From positions 1-64,000 of the forward strand of contig CAUQTI010000011.1 of NCBI GenBank assembly GCA_963521065.1: a stretch of 64,000 nt of DNA. Direction: 5' to 3'. The position numbers and the translations under genes were made by a program. Of this stretch, positions 53,217-62,639 are shown piece by piece. The DNA is from IOR16 sp963521065. Its GTDB lineage: Bacteria; Bacillota; Clostridia; Peptostreptococcales; Anaerovoracaceae. The notes under the pieces are model-generated. The model saw only the letters and a list, made by a program, of their open reading frames with translations, did not search any database and was not told the origin of the DNA. The first letter of the stretch is position 1. Each line of letters begins with the position of its first letter.

Positions 53217-54572
53217 ATGGAACAAAAAAATGAATCGCATACTACCCTTATGACCAAAGGAGTGATCTGGAAACAGCTCCTTCTTTTTTCTTTTCCTTTG
53301 ATTTTAGGAAATCTCTTTCAACAGCTGTATAATACCGTTGACTCTATCGTGGTAGGAAACTTTATTGGAAGCAATGCGCTCGCCGCAGTTGGATCCAGTA
53401 CCTCAATTATCAATGTTTTAATTGCGCTTTTTATGGGACTGACAATCGGTGCAGGTGTTGTCATATCTCAATTTTTTGGTGCAGGAAAAGAGGAACAGGT
53501 AAGAGAAACGATTCAAACTGCTGCCATTTTTACCATAGTATGCGGCTGTTTTCTATCTATCTTAGGCGTTTTCATGGCAGATCCGATTTTAACTTGGATT
53601 CACACTCCAAGCTCGGTGTTTTCACAAGCTTCTCTTTATCTGAAAATCTTTTTTTCAGGCATCTTGTTTTTACTGATTTATAATATGGGTGCGTCTCTCC
53701 TGCGAGCAGTTGGAGATTCTAAAACACCGCTCTATTATCTGGGGGCGGCAAGCATTACCAATATCGTTTTAGACCTTCTGTTTGTTACTGTGTTTCATCT
53801 TGGTGTAATGGGAGTTGCACTTGCAACGCTTATTTCTCAGGCTATTTCCGCTTTCCTCGTAGTGCGAAAACTGGTTCTGTCAAAAGAAAGTTTCCGACTG
53901 GACCTCAAGGCTTTAAAGGTTCATCCTACTCGTATGAAGCGAATTCTAATCTTGGGAGTTCCTACAGGATTTCAGCAAATGGTCATCAGTCTTTCCAACG
54001 TAATCATTCAGGCATATATCAATAAATTTGGTGCAGCAGCCATGGCCGGATGGGGAATCTTCAGCAAGCTGGACGGTTTTCTCATTCTTCCGATTCTGAG
54101 CTTTGGATTGGCTATGACAACTTACACCGGACAAAATGTAGGCGCAAAACAAACAGACCGCGTCTATCAAGGCGTGCGTGTCGGCATGCTGATGAACTGC
54201 GGTCTGTGTATTTTTATGTCGCTTCTGTTTTCCCTGACAGGAAACTTTGTATTTCAAGTTTTTACGAGAAATCCTGACGTTTTATCATTTTGCGCCATTA
54301 TCCTGCGAGTTATGGTTCCTTTTTATTTCCTTTTAGCCATTATTCACATCTTCAGCGGAACTATCAGCGGAGCGGGTTATTCTCTGCCCTCCATGCTGAT
54401 TATAACGGGAAACATGTGCATTTTGCGTATTTTCCTCATTTGGATTTTTTCTGCGAAGCAGATGGAGATATCCGCGATTCTGTACGCCTACATTCTTTCC
54501 TGGCTGGGCTGTGCACTCTGTTTTACTGTCTATTACTTCAAAGGCAGATGGCGCCGTGCTTTAGAAGCCTAA
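53217..54572 (+). CDS. MATE-family efflux transporter
   Basis: 451 residues, twelve helices in two halves. The start of each half is recognisable (LFSFPLILGNLFQQLYNTVD, where family members carry the LxxPLxxxxLxQxxYNxxD pattern, and LILGVPTGFQQMVISLSNVI). These Na+- or H+-driven exporters move drugs or metabolites out across the membrane. AGGAGCTGGTACAA precedes the ATG. Ends 4 bp inside the convergent GNAT gene. Confidence 0.9.
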   Translation: MEQKNESHTTLMTKGVIWKQLLLFSFPLILGNLFQQLYNTVDSIVVGNFIGSNALAAVGSSTSIINVLIALFMGLTIGAGVVISQFFGAGKEEQVRETIQTAAIFTIVCGCFLSILGVFMADPILTWIHTPSSVFSQASLYLKIFFSGILFLLIYNMGASLLRAVGDSKTPLYYLGAASITNIVLDLLFVTVFHLGVMGVALATLISQAISAFLVVRKLVLSKESFRLDLKALKVHPTRMKRILILGVPTGFQQMVISLSNVIIQAYINKFGAAAMAGWGIFSKLDGFLILPILSFGLAMTTYTGQNVGAKQTDRVYQGVRVGMLMNCGLCIFMSLLFSLTGNFVFQVFTRNPDVLSFCAIILRVMVPFYFLLAIIHIFSGTISGAGYSLPSMLIITGNMCILRIFLIWIFSAKQMEISAILYAYILSWLGCALCFTVYYFKGRWRRALEA

Positions 54573-55003
54573 AGAGAAAGCTTCATCACTTCCGGAAAAC
54601 ATTTTTCCCCTCGCTGTGGGCAGGTGTAACAATCGAAAAATGCGGGCGGTTCATCCCATTCAATACTCTTAAAGCCTTGTTTCTTAAAAAACTTCGGAGC
54701 ACGGGCCACCAGGTACACTCTCCTTGCTCCCAGTTCCTTGGCTTTTTTAAGTGCCTTATCTAACAGATCCTTTGCAACCCCGCTTTTCCGAAACGGCTCC
54801 TCTACTGCAATTCCGTCAATGATGTATTCATTCTCAAAAAAGGCCAGAACGCAGCCGCCAATTAAAAGCTTTTCGTCAGTCTCCGCTTTCCAGCAATGAA
54901 GAATATTCGGAGAAATCAATTCATCTTCGTCCATTTCCAAGTCATTTCGTAAAAACAATTCCATGACAGGCAAATATTCTTTTGTCTCGCTTATTTTTAC
55001 CAT
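54569..55003 (-). CDS. GNAT-family N-acetyltransferase with C-terminal Cys motif
   Basis: 144 residues. Acetyl-CoA loop in PFRKSGVAKDLLDKALKKAK; the C-terminus FDCYTCPQRGEKCFPEV contains four cysteines that could bind a metal. The N-terminal half matches GNAT beta-strands (IGGCVLAFFENEYIIDGIAV). Substrate unknown. It overlaps the diacylglycerol-kinase-like gene by 7 bp and is last of the valS-folC-dgk run. Confidence 0.78.
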   Translation of the reverse strand: MVKISETKEYLPVMELFLRNDLEMDEDELISPNILHCWKAETDEKLLIGGCVLAFFENEYIIDGIAVEEPFRKSGVAKDLLDKALKKAKELGARRVYLVARAPKFFKKQGFKSIEWDEPPAFFDCYTCPQRGEKCFPEVMKLSL

Positions 55004-55920
55004 TTTGCGCCCTCCATATTATCATGAATTGTATTAATGCGCAGGCAGTTTTCAATCACTTCAATATCTAACGGGAATTCTGCTCCTTTTTCGCCGTCAA
55101 CGTCTGTGCCAACCGGCTGATCGGATTCTACAAACAGCTTCTTCGTTTTAAATGCAACCACATTTTTATTCTCCGTATGCTGTCCCGTCAAAACATTGAT
55201 TAAAAGCGGCGGAAGGTCGATAATCGGCATTTCTCGAAACAACATGACATCCAAAAGTCCATCGTTGATTTCAGCAGTCGGTGCAATCCGCTTAAACCCT
55301 CCGGCGGAACGCCCGTTCATCACCAGCATAAAATAAATTTTCTCCTGTGCGGTGTATTCTTCACTCGTAATTTTGATTTGAATTGGTCGAAGATTCGGAA
55401 TCTCCGCAACGCCCTTTAGATAATAGGAAATGACGCCCAGCGTATTTTTAATATTCGGATCAGTTTTCTGACTTACATCCACTAAGAATCCCATTGCTGC
55501 AACATTGATAAAATACTTATCATTCACTCTTCCTACATCTGCATAAGTATATTTTTCGTCCAATGCCACTTCAATCATTTGCTCAATCTCATGGGGAATG
55601 TCAAAATAATACGCAAAGTCATTTGCCGTTCCTGCCGGGAAAATAGCTAAGGGTAAATCCACCTTACTTTTCAGCATGGTGTTCACGACCACATTAATGG
55701 TACCGTCTCCCCCGGCAGCGATCACCTTTCGAAATTTCTTCTTGTCAAGACTTTGAAATACCTCTAAAAGAAACTCCGGTTTATCCGCACGAATCGGAAT
55801 AATCTGCATGTCCCTTTTTTGAAACTGCTCAATAATCAAATCTAAGCTGTTTTTAAACATCCCATTTCCAGCCTTCGGATTGTATATTAACAATACCTTA
55901 TTCGCCTTACTGTTCTTCAT
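54997..55920 (-). CDS. Diacylglycerol kinase-like lipid kinase (DgkB/YegS family)
   Basis: 307 residues from the ATG at 55920, chosen because AGGGAGAGATGG lies just upstream; a longer in-frame start at 55947 has none. DAGK-type catalytic domain: LLIYNPKAGNGMF, the nucleotide loop AAGGDGTINVVVNTML and LAIFPAGTANDFAYYFD. The C-terminal beta domain has VGTDVDGEKG. It phosphorylates diacylglycerol or a related lipid, returning it to phospholipid synthesis. It overlaps folC by 14 bp. Confidence 0.88.
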   Translation of the reverse strand: MKNSKANKVLLIYNPKAGNGMFKNSLDLIIEQFQKRDMQIIPIRADKPEFLLEVFQSLDKKKFRKVIAAGGDGTINVVVNTMLKSKVDLPLAIFPAGTANDFAYYFDIPHEIEQMIEVALDEKYTYADVGRVNDKYFINVAAMGFLVDVSQKTDPNIKNTLGVISYYLKGVAEIPNLRPIQIKITSEEYTAQEKIYFMLVMNGRSAGGFKRIAPTAEINDGLLDVMLFREMPIIDLPPLLINVLTGQHTENKNVVAFKTKKLFVESDQPVGTDVDGEKGAEFPLDIEVIENCLRINTIHDNMEGAKW

Positions 55921-57238
55921 GAATCCATCTCTCCCTAATTTCACCAATTAAATACAAGGAACCGGCAAAAACAATGGCATCAAAATCATCACGCCGTTCT
56001 TTTGCATACACTACCACCGCTTCCGGCAGTCCGTGAAACACACAATCCATTCCTGCCTGTTTCATCTCATGGTATAAAGCTTCTGCCTTTAATTTTCTTG
56101 GATTATTTGGTTCCGTTGCGACGAAAACCGCTCCAGTTTTCGAAAAATCAGAAAGCATTTTTCCAATTTCTTTATCTGCAAGAATCCCTGCAACCAATAA
56201 TATTTTCTGTCCTGAAAAATGTTTTTTCAAAAATGCGGAAAGTGCTTTCGCACCATCATCGTTATGTGCGCCATCAATGATGATGTACGGTTTTTTCTCC
56301 AATACTTCCAACCGCCCAATCTGCTTCGCATTCTTCATTCCTTTTAAAATATGTTCTTTCGATAACTCTATTATATGCTCCTTTTTCAAAATTTCAAGGA
56401 GGGTCAGAGCACACAGAGCGTTTTCTACCTGATGTTCTCCAAGCATTGTAAGCGCAACCTCTTCATACGCCTCCCCCAGTATCTCTGCAGAAAAACAACA
56501 GCCTTCCAGGGAATCACTCTTTAAAGTTACGTTTTGAACACTAGCTTGTAGTGCAGTGCCCCGCTGTGCAATGTTATAAAACGGAGCATCTTTTTCTTTT
56601 GCCATATCGCAGATTACCTTTGCGGCCGCACAGTCTTTCACATTACTTACAACAGGTGCCTTTTCTTTAATAATTCCTGCTTTCTCAAAAGCAATTTTCT
56701 CCAAAGTATCTCCCAAATATTCCATATGGTCAAAAGAAATGGAGGTAATCACTGCAGCCAAGGGATGCTTTATAATGTTTGTCGAATCACCGCTTCCCCC
56801 CAGCCCTACTTCCAGTACAACGTAGTCTACTTTCTTCTTCCAAAAATAGAGAAACGCAATTGCCGTGATTACTTCAAATTCGGTGGGGGATTCAAATCCG
56901 TCGTGGATTAATTTTTCGGTTTGCTTCAATACTTCCTCTGTACAAAGGCTTAAATCTTCCTCAGCGATCGGCTGTCCGTCGCTTTCAATCCGCTCTGTAA
57001 ATTTTTCAATATACGGGGAAGTATACAGTCCCGCTTTGTATCCGTGCTCTAGCAAAACGGTATAGAGATACCGGCAAACGGAGCCTTTTCCATTCGTTCC
57101 TGCCACATGAAGCACCTTAAGGGAATCCTGCGGATTCCCCAGATATTCCATAAGAGTGTTCATTCGCTCCAGTCCGAGCTTGCTTCCAAATCTCCCAAAT
57201 TCGTGTATTTTATCGATTGTTTCTTCATATGTCATCAT
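55907..57238 (-). CDS. folC: Folylpolyglutamate synthase / dihydrofolate synthase
   Basis: 443 residues. Mur-ligase fold with P-loop HVAGTNGKGSVCRYLYTVL, the family YTSPYIEKFTERI motif, the ISFDHMEYLGDTLEKIAFEKAG segment and the C-terminal IIDGAHNDDGAKALS. It adds glutamates to folates. Starts 4 bp before the end of valS, the usual valS-folC pairing of Firmicutes. Confidence 0.94.
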   Translation of the reverse strand: MMTYEETIDKIHEFGRFGSKLGLERMNTLMEYLGNPQDSLKVLHVAGTNGKGSVCRYLYTVLLEHGYKAGLYTSPYIEKFTERIESDGQPIAEEDLSLCTEEVLKQTEKLIHDGFESPTEFEVITAIAFLYFWKKKVDYVVLEVGLGGSGDSTNIIKHPLAAVITSISFDHMEYLGDTLEKIAFEKAGIIKEKAPVVSNVKDCAAAKVICDMAKEKDAPFYNIAQRGTALQASVQNVTLKSDSLEGCCFSAEILGEAYEEVALTMLGEHQVENALCALTLLEILKKEHIIELSKEHILKGMKNAKQIGRLEVLEKKPYIIIDGAHNDDGAKALSAFLKKHFSGQKILLVAGILADKEIGKMLSDFSKTGAVFVATEPNNPRKLKAEALYHEMKQAGMDCVFHGLPEAVVVYAKERRDDFDAIVFAGSLYLIGEIRERWIHEEQ

Positions 57239-59922
57239 GATAATTTCTTTTTCACCAGCGTCAGGCGCGCCGCAACCTTTTCCAGCATCTCCTCATAGTT
57301 TTTCATTTTTTCTCGCTCTGCAGAAATGACCGCCTCAGGCGCCTTGCTTACAAACCCCTCATTGTTCAGCTTTCCTTTTACTCGTGCAACCTCAGAAGTC
57401 AGACGTTTTTCTTCTTTTTGCAGTCGTTCAAACTCTGCCTTATAATCTAAAAGGTCATCAAGAGGGATAAACAGCTCTACACGGTTTACCACCGCGGACA
57501 TAACTTCCTCCGGGATTTCTTTTCGATCGTGAATATAGTGAAGCTCTATAATATTTGCGAGACTCCGGATATGGCGCTCCGTGCTCTTTAAATCCTCTGT
57601 TTCTTTTTCTGAGGCCAAGATGACAGCATGCAGCTTCTTTGAAGGTGCCGCTTCTGCTTCCGCACGAATGTTACGGATGCTGCGAATCACATCCATTGTA
57701 AGCTCTAAATTCTCCACTTCTTCTTCAAATGCCAGTTCCTCACTGTAAACCGGCCAGTTTTCGCCCATAAGGAATTTCTCTGCATCGTCTTCTCGTGGAA
57801 GGAAGCTCCAAATTTCCTCGGTAATAAACGGCATAAACGGATGTAGAAGCTTTAACATATCTTTCAGTGCTCTCACAAGAACAAAGCGGGCAACCTTCTT
57901 ATCCTCTTCATCATCACCATAGAGTCTTGCTTTCACAAGCTCAATATACCAGTCGCAATATTCATTCCAAATCAATTCGTAAATCTTCTGTGCGCCTAAG
58001 GACAGCTCAAACCGTTCCATGTTCGCAGTAATCTCTTTTGCCGCGGCATTTATTTTAGAGAGAATCCACTTGTCTTCTTCTCTTAATGCAATCTGCGGTA
58101 AGCCTTTTTTCTCTGCTTCCATCTCTCTGAAGTTTCCGTCCTCATCCTGCAGGTTCATGATTACAAAACGTGAGGCATTCCAAAGCTTATTTGCAAAGTT
58201 CCGGCTCGATTCCAGTTTATCTGTCTGAAAGCGCATATCATTGCCCGGTGTGATACCTGTCATCAACATAAAACGCAGTGCATCTGCACCAAACTGGTCG
58301 ATGATTTCTAGCGGGTCAATGCCGTTTCCAAGTGATTTGCTCATCTTTCTACCTTCGGCATCGCGAACCAGTCCATGTACATATACATATTTGAACGGCA
58401 CTTCACCCATCACATCCAGGCCGGAAAATACCATACGGACAACCCAGAAGAAAATGATATCATATCCGGTAACAAGAACGTCTGTCGGGTAGAAATATTT
58501 TAAATCTTCGCTTTCATTCGGCCAGCCTAAGGTTGAAAATGGCCACAGCGCGGAACTAAACCAAGTATCCAGCACATCTTCGTCCTGATGGAGGTGTGTA
58601 CTGTTACACTTGCTGCAGCTTTCAGGCGCTTCTTTTGAAACCATGAGCTCTCCGCAATCGTCGCAGTAATATGCAGGGATACGGTGGCCCCACCAAAGCT
58701 GTCTGGAAATACACCAATCTCGAATTTCTTCCAGCCAGTGTAAGTAAATTTTCTCAAAACGGTCCGGAACGTGTGTAAGTGCCTTTGTTTTCGCGGCTTC
58801 AATCGCAGGCTTTGCAAGCTCTTCCATCGCAACAAACCACTGATCACTCACCATCGGCTCTACCACGGTATGACAGCGGTAGCATTCACCAGACGGAATG
58901 ACCTTCTCTTCTGTTTTTACAAGGAAACCCGCACTTTCCAAATCAGAAACCCAAGCCTTCCGGCATTCATAACGACTCATGCCTTCATATTTTCCGGCTT
59001 CGTGGTTCATCGTTGCATCTTCGTTGATGCAAGTCAAATTCTCCAGATTATGACGTTCGCCCACTTCAAAGTCATTCGGGTCGTGCGCCGGTGTAATTTT
59101 AACCGCGCCGGTTCCTTTCTCGGGATCCGGATATGGGTCAGCAATCACCGGAATCGCGCGTCCTACGAGTGGAAGAATCACCTTTTTCCCCACGATATCC
59201 TTGTATCGTTCATCGCTTGGATTTACAGCGATCGCTACATCACCGAACATAGTCTCCGGCCGTGAAGTTGCCACAACGACACCTTCCCCTCCGTCTTCAC
59301 CCGGATAACGAAAATACCAATATTTTCCGTTTTTATCTTCATGCTCTACTTCTGCATCGGACAAAGAGGTTTTACATTCCGGACACCAATTAATAATACG
59401 GCTCCCTTTGTAAATCAAGCCCTTCTCATATAAGCGCACAAACTGCTCTAAGACAGCCTGACTGCAGCCTTCATCCATCGTAAAGCGTTCTCTTTCCCAA
59501 TCGCACGAGCTTCCGAGCTTTCGAATCTGATTCTCAATTCGCCCGCCATACTCCTTTTTCCATGCCCAGGCTCTCTTTAAAAACTCTTCTCGCCCGATTT
59601 CTTCCTTTGTCTTTCCTTCTTCTGCACGCAGCTTTTCGACAACCTTAACTTCTGTTGCAATGCTAGCATGGTCCGTTCCCGGAAGCCAAAGTGCACAATA
59701 CCCTTGCATTCTCTTAAAGCGCGTCAAAACGTCCTGCAAGGTCTGATCTAGCGCATGTCCCATGTGCAGCTGGCCCGTGATGTTTGGCGGTGGCATAACA
59801 ATGGTGAACGGCTTTTTATTTTCATCTCTTTCAGCGTGAAATGCACCGCTGTTTTCCCAATCCTGATAGATTCGATCCTCAAATTCTTTTGGACTGTAGG
59901 TCTTGGCTAAATTTTTTTCCAT
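57235..59922 (-). CDS. valS: Valyl-tRNA synthetase
   Basis: 895 residues, normal length. Class I signature HIGH appears as HMGH in NITGQLHMGHALDQ, and KMSKS in GRKMSKSLGNGIDP. An editing (CP1) domain lies between, an anticodon-binding domain and a C-terminal coiled coil (KAEFERLQKEEKRLTSEVAR) follow. A zinc-finger-like Cys group is present near YYCDDCGELMVSKE. Expression is under the T-box leader directly upstream. Confidence 0.97.
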   Translation of the reverse strand: MEKNLAKTYSPKEFEDRIYQDWENSGAFHAERDENKKPFTIVMPPPNITGQLHMGHALDQTLQDVLTRFKRMQGYCALWLPGTDHASIATEVKVVEKLRAEEGKTKEEIGREEFLKRAWAWKKEYGGRIENQIRKLGSSCDWERERFTMDEGCSQAVLEQFVRLYEKGLIYKGSRIINWCPECKTSLSDAEVEHEDKNGKYWYFRYPGEDGGEGVVVATSRPETMFGDVAIAVNPSDERYKDIVGKKVILPLVGRAIPVIADPYPDPEKGTGAVKITPAHDPNDFEVGERHNLENLTCINEDATMNHEAGKYEGMSRYECRKAWVSDLESAGFLVKTEEKVIPSGECYRCHTVVEPMVSDQWFVAMEELAKPAIEAAKTKALTHVPDRFEKIYLHWLEEIRDWCISRQLWWGHRIPAYYCDDCGELMVSKEAPESCSKCNSTHLHQDEDVLDTWFSSALWPFSTLGWPNESEDLKYFYPTDVLVTGYDIIFFWVVRMVFSGLDVMGEVPFKYVYVHGLVRDAEGRKMSKSLGNGIDPLEIIDQFGADALRFMLMTGITPGNDMRFQTDKLESSRNFANKLWNASRFVIMNLQDEDGNFREMEAEKKGLPQIALREEDKWILSKINAAAKEITANMERFELSLGAQKIYELIWNEYCDWYIELVKARLYGDDEEDKKVARFVLVRALKDMLKLLHPFMPFITEEIWSFLPREDDAEKFLMGENWPVYSEELAFEEEVENLELTMDVIRSIRNIRAEAEAAPSKKLHAVILASEKETEDLKSTERHIRSLANIIELHYIHDRKEIPEEVMSAVVNRVELFIPLDDLLDYKAEFERLQKEEKRLTSEVARVKGKLNNEGFVSKAPEAVISAEREKMKNYEEMLEKVAARLTLVKKKLS

Positions 59923-60262
59923 CTGGCAATCCTCTCTTCTCTTTCTATTTATGATTCCTTTTCTTTGAAATTATTCTTCTAACTAAAAACGCCCTTTAAG
60001 GAACATTCCTTAAAGGACGGATTCTTTCCGCGGTACCACCTTTATTTCAAAGCAATGCTGCATCCGACACGCAAAAACTGCGCAGGCTTTTGCCTTGCTT
60101 TGACTCTCTTTTTTGTTACGCTCCAAAGCAACCTTCCCAAGGCAGAGGCTTTCGAAATCTTTCAGCCACGGATTTCGTTCTCTCATAAAGCAGTTTCCCC
60201 GGTACTCCTCTTTTTCACAGCGTCCTATTCAATTTTACTGTTCATATGGTAAAACAGCTTAT
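59923..60262 (-). ncRNA. T-box leader of valS
   Basis: The minus strand carries the T-box sequence AAGGTGGTACCGCGG at 60042-60028, which pairs with uncharged tRNA. It is followed by a terminator hairpin at 60020-59985 (CGTCCTTTAAGGAA.. with ..TTCCTTAAAGGGCG and then TTTTTAG). Upstream lies about 200 nt of stem I and linker with GAGTACCGG and AGAGAACG elements. Uncharged tRNA-Val should favour the antiterminator and turn valS on. I did not resolve the specifier codon by eye; it should be GUN. Confidence 0.93.
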
Positions 60263-60267
60263 CTTTT

Positions 60268-60295
60268 ATTTTATCGCATCTAAGACCTTTGTCAA
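60268..60295 (-). promoter_or_regulatory. Promoter of the valS T-box transcript
   Basis: Minus-strand TTGACA (60295-60290), 16-bp spacer and TAAAAT (60273-60268). It gives a leader of about 340 nt before valS. Confidence 0.7.
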
Positions 60296-60340
60296 GTGGT
60301 TTCAATGTAATTGCTTACAAGACCTCTTTCCAAAATTACG

Positions 60341-60448
60341 CTATTTATTTTTCATATATTTTATAACATAAATAACCGCAGCAATGGAAACTCCTATCAT
60401 TCCTACAAGTAAAAGAAATGGTATAAAAAGTAATAATTTACTGAACAT
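60341..60448 (-). CDS. Small single-helix membrane protein, 35 residues
   Basis: TTGGGAGAGGCTT precedes the ATG. The peptide starts MFSKLLLFIPFLLLVGMIGV and is one long hydrophobic helix ending in YMKNK. It lies 43 bp after the 137-residue membrane protein and may share its transcript. The ribosome binding site and clean helix suggest a real gene; no family is recognised. Confidence 0.5.
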   Translation of the reverse strand: MFSKLLLFIPFLLLVGMIGVSIAAVIYVIKYMKNK

Positions 60449-60491
60449 AAGCCTCTCCCAATTCAACCGCATTTTCTATGAAATCGTTATT

Positions 60492-60905
60492 TTAGTTTAA
60501 GCTTCGCCTTTTTATCTGATAAAAGGCTGATTGAACAAGCATTAATAATACCATTCCCAAAACAATATTTGAAATCCTATAATGCTGCATCATGAAGACC
60601 CTAGAAGGATAGTCTAAAAATGTAAGGATCGTCCATGCAACCAGAAGCGCTAGATTGTAAAACAAGAAAAAAAGGTAAGACAGCAATTTTTCTCCAACTC
60701 GAATCAACAGATATAGGAAAACGGCTATCAGAATATAGATTAGAGATAGATATAAAAAATAATAATCGATTAAATATCGTCGGTACTGACCCCCAAGAAA
60801 ATCATGGAAGCGCAGACAGCAATAAATACCAAGGATCGACAGGGAATAGATTACAATCAAGCATGCTTTATGGTTCATTTTCTTAAAAATAGGCAAGGTA
60901 TCCAT
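60492..60905 (-). CDS. Four-helix membrane protein of unknown function
   Basis: 137 residues from the ATG at 60905, which has AAAGGAGGGG 3 nt upstream; an in-frame ATG 11 codons earlier (60938) has no such site. Four hydrophobic segments: about 12-30 (CLIVIYSLSILGIYCC), 45-65, 78-100 and 110-128. No catalytic or binding motifs are visible. It may pair with the 35-residue membrane peptide just downstream. Confidence 0.6.
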   Translation of the reverse strand: MDTLPIFKKMNHKACLIVIYSLSILGIYCCLRFHDFLGGQYRRYLIDYYFLYLSLIYILIAVFLYLLIRVGEKLLSYLFFLFYNLALLVAWTILTFLDYPSRVFMMQHYRISNIVLGMVLLMLVQSAFYQIKRRSLN

Positions 60906-60984
60906 GACCCCTCCTTTCATTTCAATATAAATCAACAAATTATCTTAATTATATAATCATTATTTATATTTTCAATATATTTTA

Positions 60985-61641
60985 TTATTTTTTATTCTCA
61001 TAATATTTTCTTAAAAAGGATTCTCTATGTAACGGGCAGGCTCCGTAAAGGTCAAGACCTGCGTAATGTGCTTTTGTTCCATAGCCTTTATTTTTAGCAA
61101 ATGCGTAGTAAGGGTATTCTTTCTCATATTCGCCCATCATACGGTCTCTTGTCACCTTTGCTAAAATGGATGCGGCAGCAATGGAAACGCTGGTGCTATC
61201 GCCGTGTACAATCCCAGTTTGTGGAATATCTATATTTTTTAGTGTCAATGCATCAATTAAAATATGCTCCGGCTTTTTCGACAGGCCTTCAATCGCCTGT
61301 GACATTGCTTCTTTTGTCGCTTCTAAAATATTGATTTCATCAATTCGTTGATTGTCTATGAGACCAATCGCATAGCAAATCGCTTCTTCTTTTATTCTCT
61401 CAAAAAGCTCTTCTCTTTTTTTCTCAGAAAGCTTCTTTGAGTCGTCTACGCCAAGTACAGAAAAATTCTCCGGTAAAATGACCGCAGCAGCTACTACAGG
61501 TCCGGCTAACGGACCTCGTCCCACTTCATCTACCCCGGCAATGCTTCGAATTCCCTTCTCATAAAGCGCCGCCTCCACCCGTTTCATCTCAACAAGGCGT
61601 ACCTTCAATGCTTCGAATCGTTCTTCCTTTGTCATATGCAC
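60985..61641 (-). CDS. rnhB: Ribonuclease HII
   Basis: 218 residues. Active-site motif GVDEVGRGPLAGPVVAAAVI gives the Asp-Glu pair; further acidic residues are in GVDDSKKLSEKKRE and LIDALTLKNIDI. It removes ribonucleotides and primers from DNA. The start overlaps the rbgA stop by 10 bp. Confidence 0.95.
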   Translation of the reverse strand: MHMTKEERFEALKVRLVEMKRVEAALYEKGIRSIAGVDEVGRGPLAGPVVAAAVILPENFSVLGVDDSKKLSEKKREELFERIKEEAICYAIGLIDNQRIDEINILEATKEAMSQAIEGLSKKPEHILIDALTLKNIDIPQTGIVHGDSTSVSIAAASILAKVTRDRMMGEYEKEYPYYAFAKNKGYGTKAHYAGLDLYGACPLHRESFLRKYYENKK

Positions 61642-62468
61642 TTCTCCAATGTAATATTTCCAATCTGTGCGCTGCGAAATTCATCCATGACGGTTCTTCC
61701 GGTTCTCTCATAATCAAAGCGGTTGCCTGATTGAATAAATCCACGCTTCTTTGCAATCGCTTCCATCGTCGCGAGAGGAGTTTCTTCGATTTGCTCCAAC
61801 TTATACCGTTCAACCAGCAGTTCTGGGTAATCCCTGCATAGGATTGTAATCAGCTCCAGTGCAAGCGTTGCAATATCTAAAACTTCATCTTTAATGGAAC
61901 CACAAAATGCTAGATCAAGTCCTGCCTTGGGATCTTCAAATTTGGGCCAGAGAATTCCGGGAGTGTCTAAAAGCTGCATATCATTTCCTAGATTCAGCCA
62001 TTGTTTTCCTCTCGTTACGCCCGGCTTGTTTCCGGTTCTCGCGCTTTTCTTTCCCGTCAGGCGATTGATTAAGGAAGATTTTCCGACGTTCGGCACGCCG
62101 ACAATCATCATTCGGAGTGGTTTTTTCCGGAGTGAGTCTTTATTCTTTTCATCCCGCAAAAAGGAGAGCAGCTTTAAAAGCTGAGAAACGCCCCCGCCGC
62201 TCATGCAGTTCATCGTAAGCACATACGCCCCCTGCTCTTTAAAATGCCGAATCCAATTTTCTGTCGCCCTTTGATCTGCCAAATCGCTCTTATTTAAAAT
62301 GATGATACGCTGCTTGCTTTTTACAAGCTCATCAATGATTGGATTTCGGCTGGATATCGGAATTCGTGCGTCGATTACCTCAATCACTGTATCGACTGCC
62401 TTTAAATTTTCCTGTATCAATTCTCTGGTTTTTTTCATATGCCCCGGATACCAGTTAATATGCTCCAT
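61632..62468 (-). CDS. rbgA: Ribosome-biogenesis GTPase
   Basis: 278 residues with circularly permuted GTPase motifs: G4 (ILNKSDLAD) before G1 (GVPNVGKSSLINRL), then G3 (LLDTPGILWP). The N-terminus INWYPGHMKKTRELI and a C-terminal helical domain are typical of RbgA/YlqF, which completes the 50S subunit. The genes rplS-rbgA-rnhB stand in the order common in Firmicutes. Confidence 0.95.
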   Translation of the reverse strand: MEHINWYPGHMKKTRELIQENLKAVDTVIEVIDARIPISSRNPIIDELVKSKQRIIILNKSDLADQRATENWIRHFKEQGAYVLTMNCMSGGGVSQLLKLLSFLRDEKNKDSLRKKPLRMMIVGVPNVGKSSLINRLTGKKSARTGNKPGVTRGKQWLNLGNDMQLLDTPGILWPKFEDPKAGLDLAFCGSIKDEVLDIATLALELITILCRDYPELLVERYKLEQIEETPLATMEAIAKKRGFIQSGNRFDYERTGRTVMDEFRSAQIGNITLEKCI

Positions 62469-62526
62469 CTCTATTCTCCTTCCTCTTTGAAAAAATCCCT
62501 TATTCCTCTTTTTTCTATATCATGCG

Positions 62527-62576
62527 AAACTGCAGTAAAGGTTCTCTTCGACGATTTCCAAAACCACTTGCAGTTT
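62527..62576. repeat. Inverted repeat upstream of rbgA
   Basis: AAACTGCA (62527-62534) and TGCAGTTT (62569-62576) enclose a second pair (GGTT at 62540-62543, AACC at 62562-62565). It lies between the rplS terminator and rbgA and could be a leader hairpin. No known RNA family is recognised. Confidence 0.3.
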
Positions 62577-62591
62577 ACAGCTTCTACTCCA

Positions 62592-62624
62592 ATAAAAAAA
62601 CAAGGGGTACCTAGCGGCCCCCTA
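62592..62624 (-). terminator. Terminator of rplS
   Basis: On the minus strand AGGGGG..CCCCT (62622-62617 with 62607-62603) encloses a GC-rich loop and is followed by TTGTTTTTTTATTGG. It lies 15 bp past the rplS stop. Confidence 0.7.
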
Positions 62625-62639
62625 TCGTGTTTCTTATAC

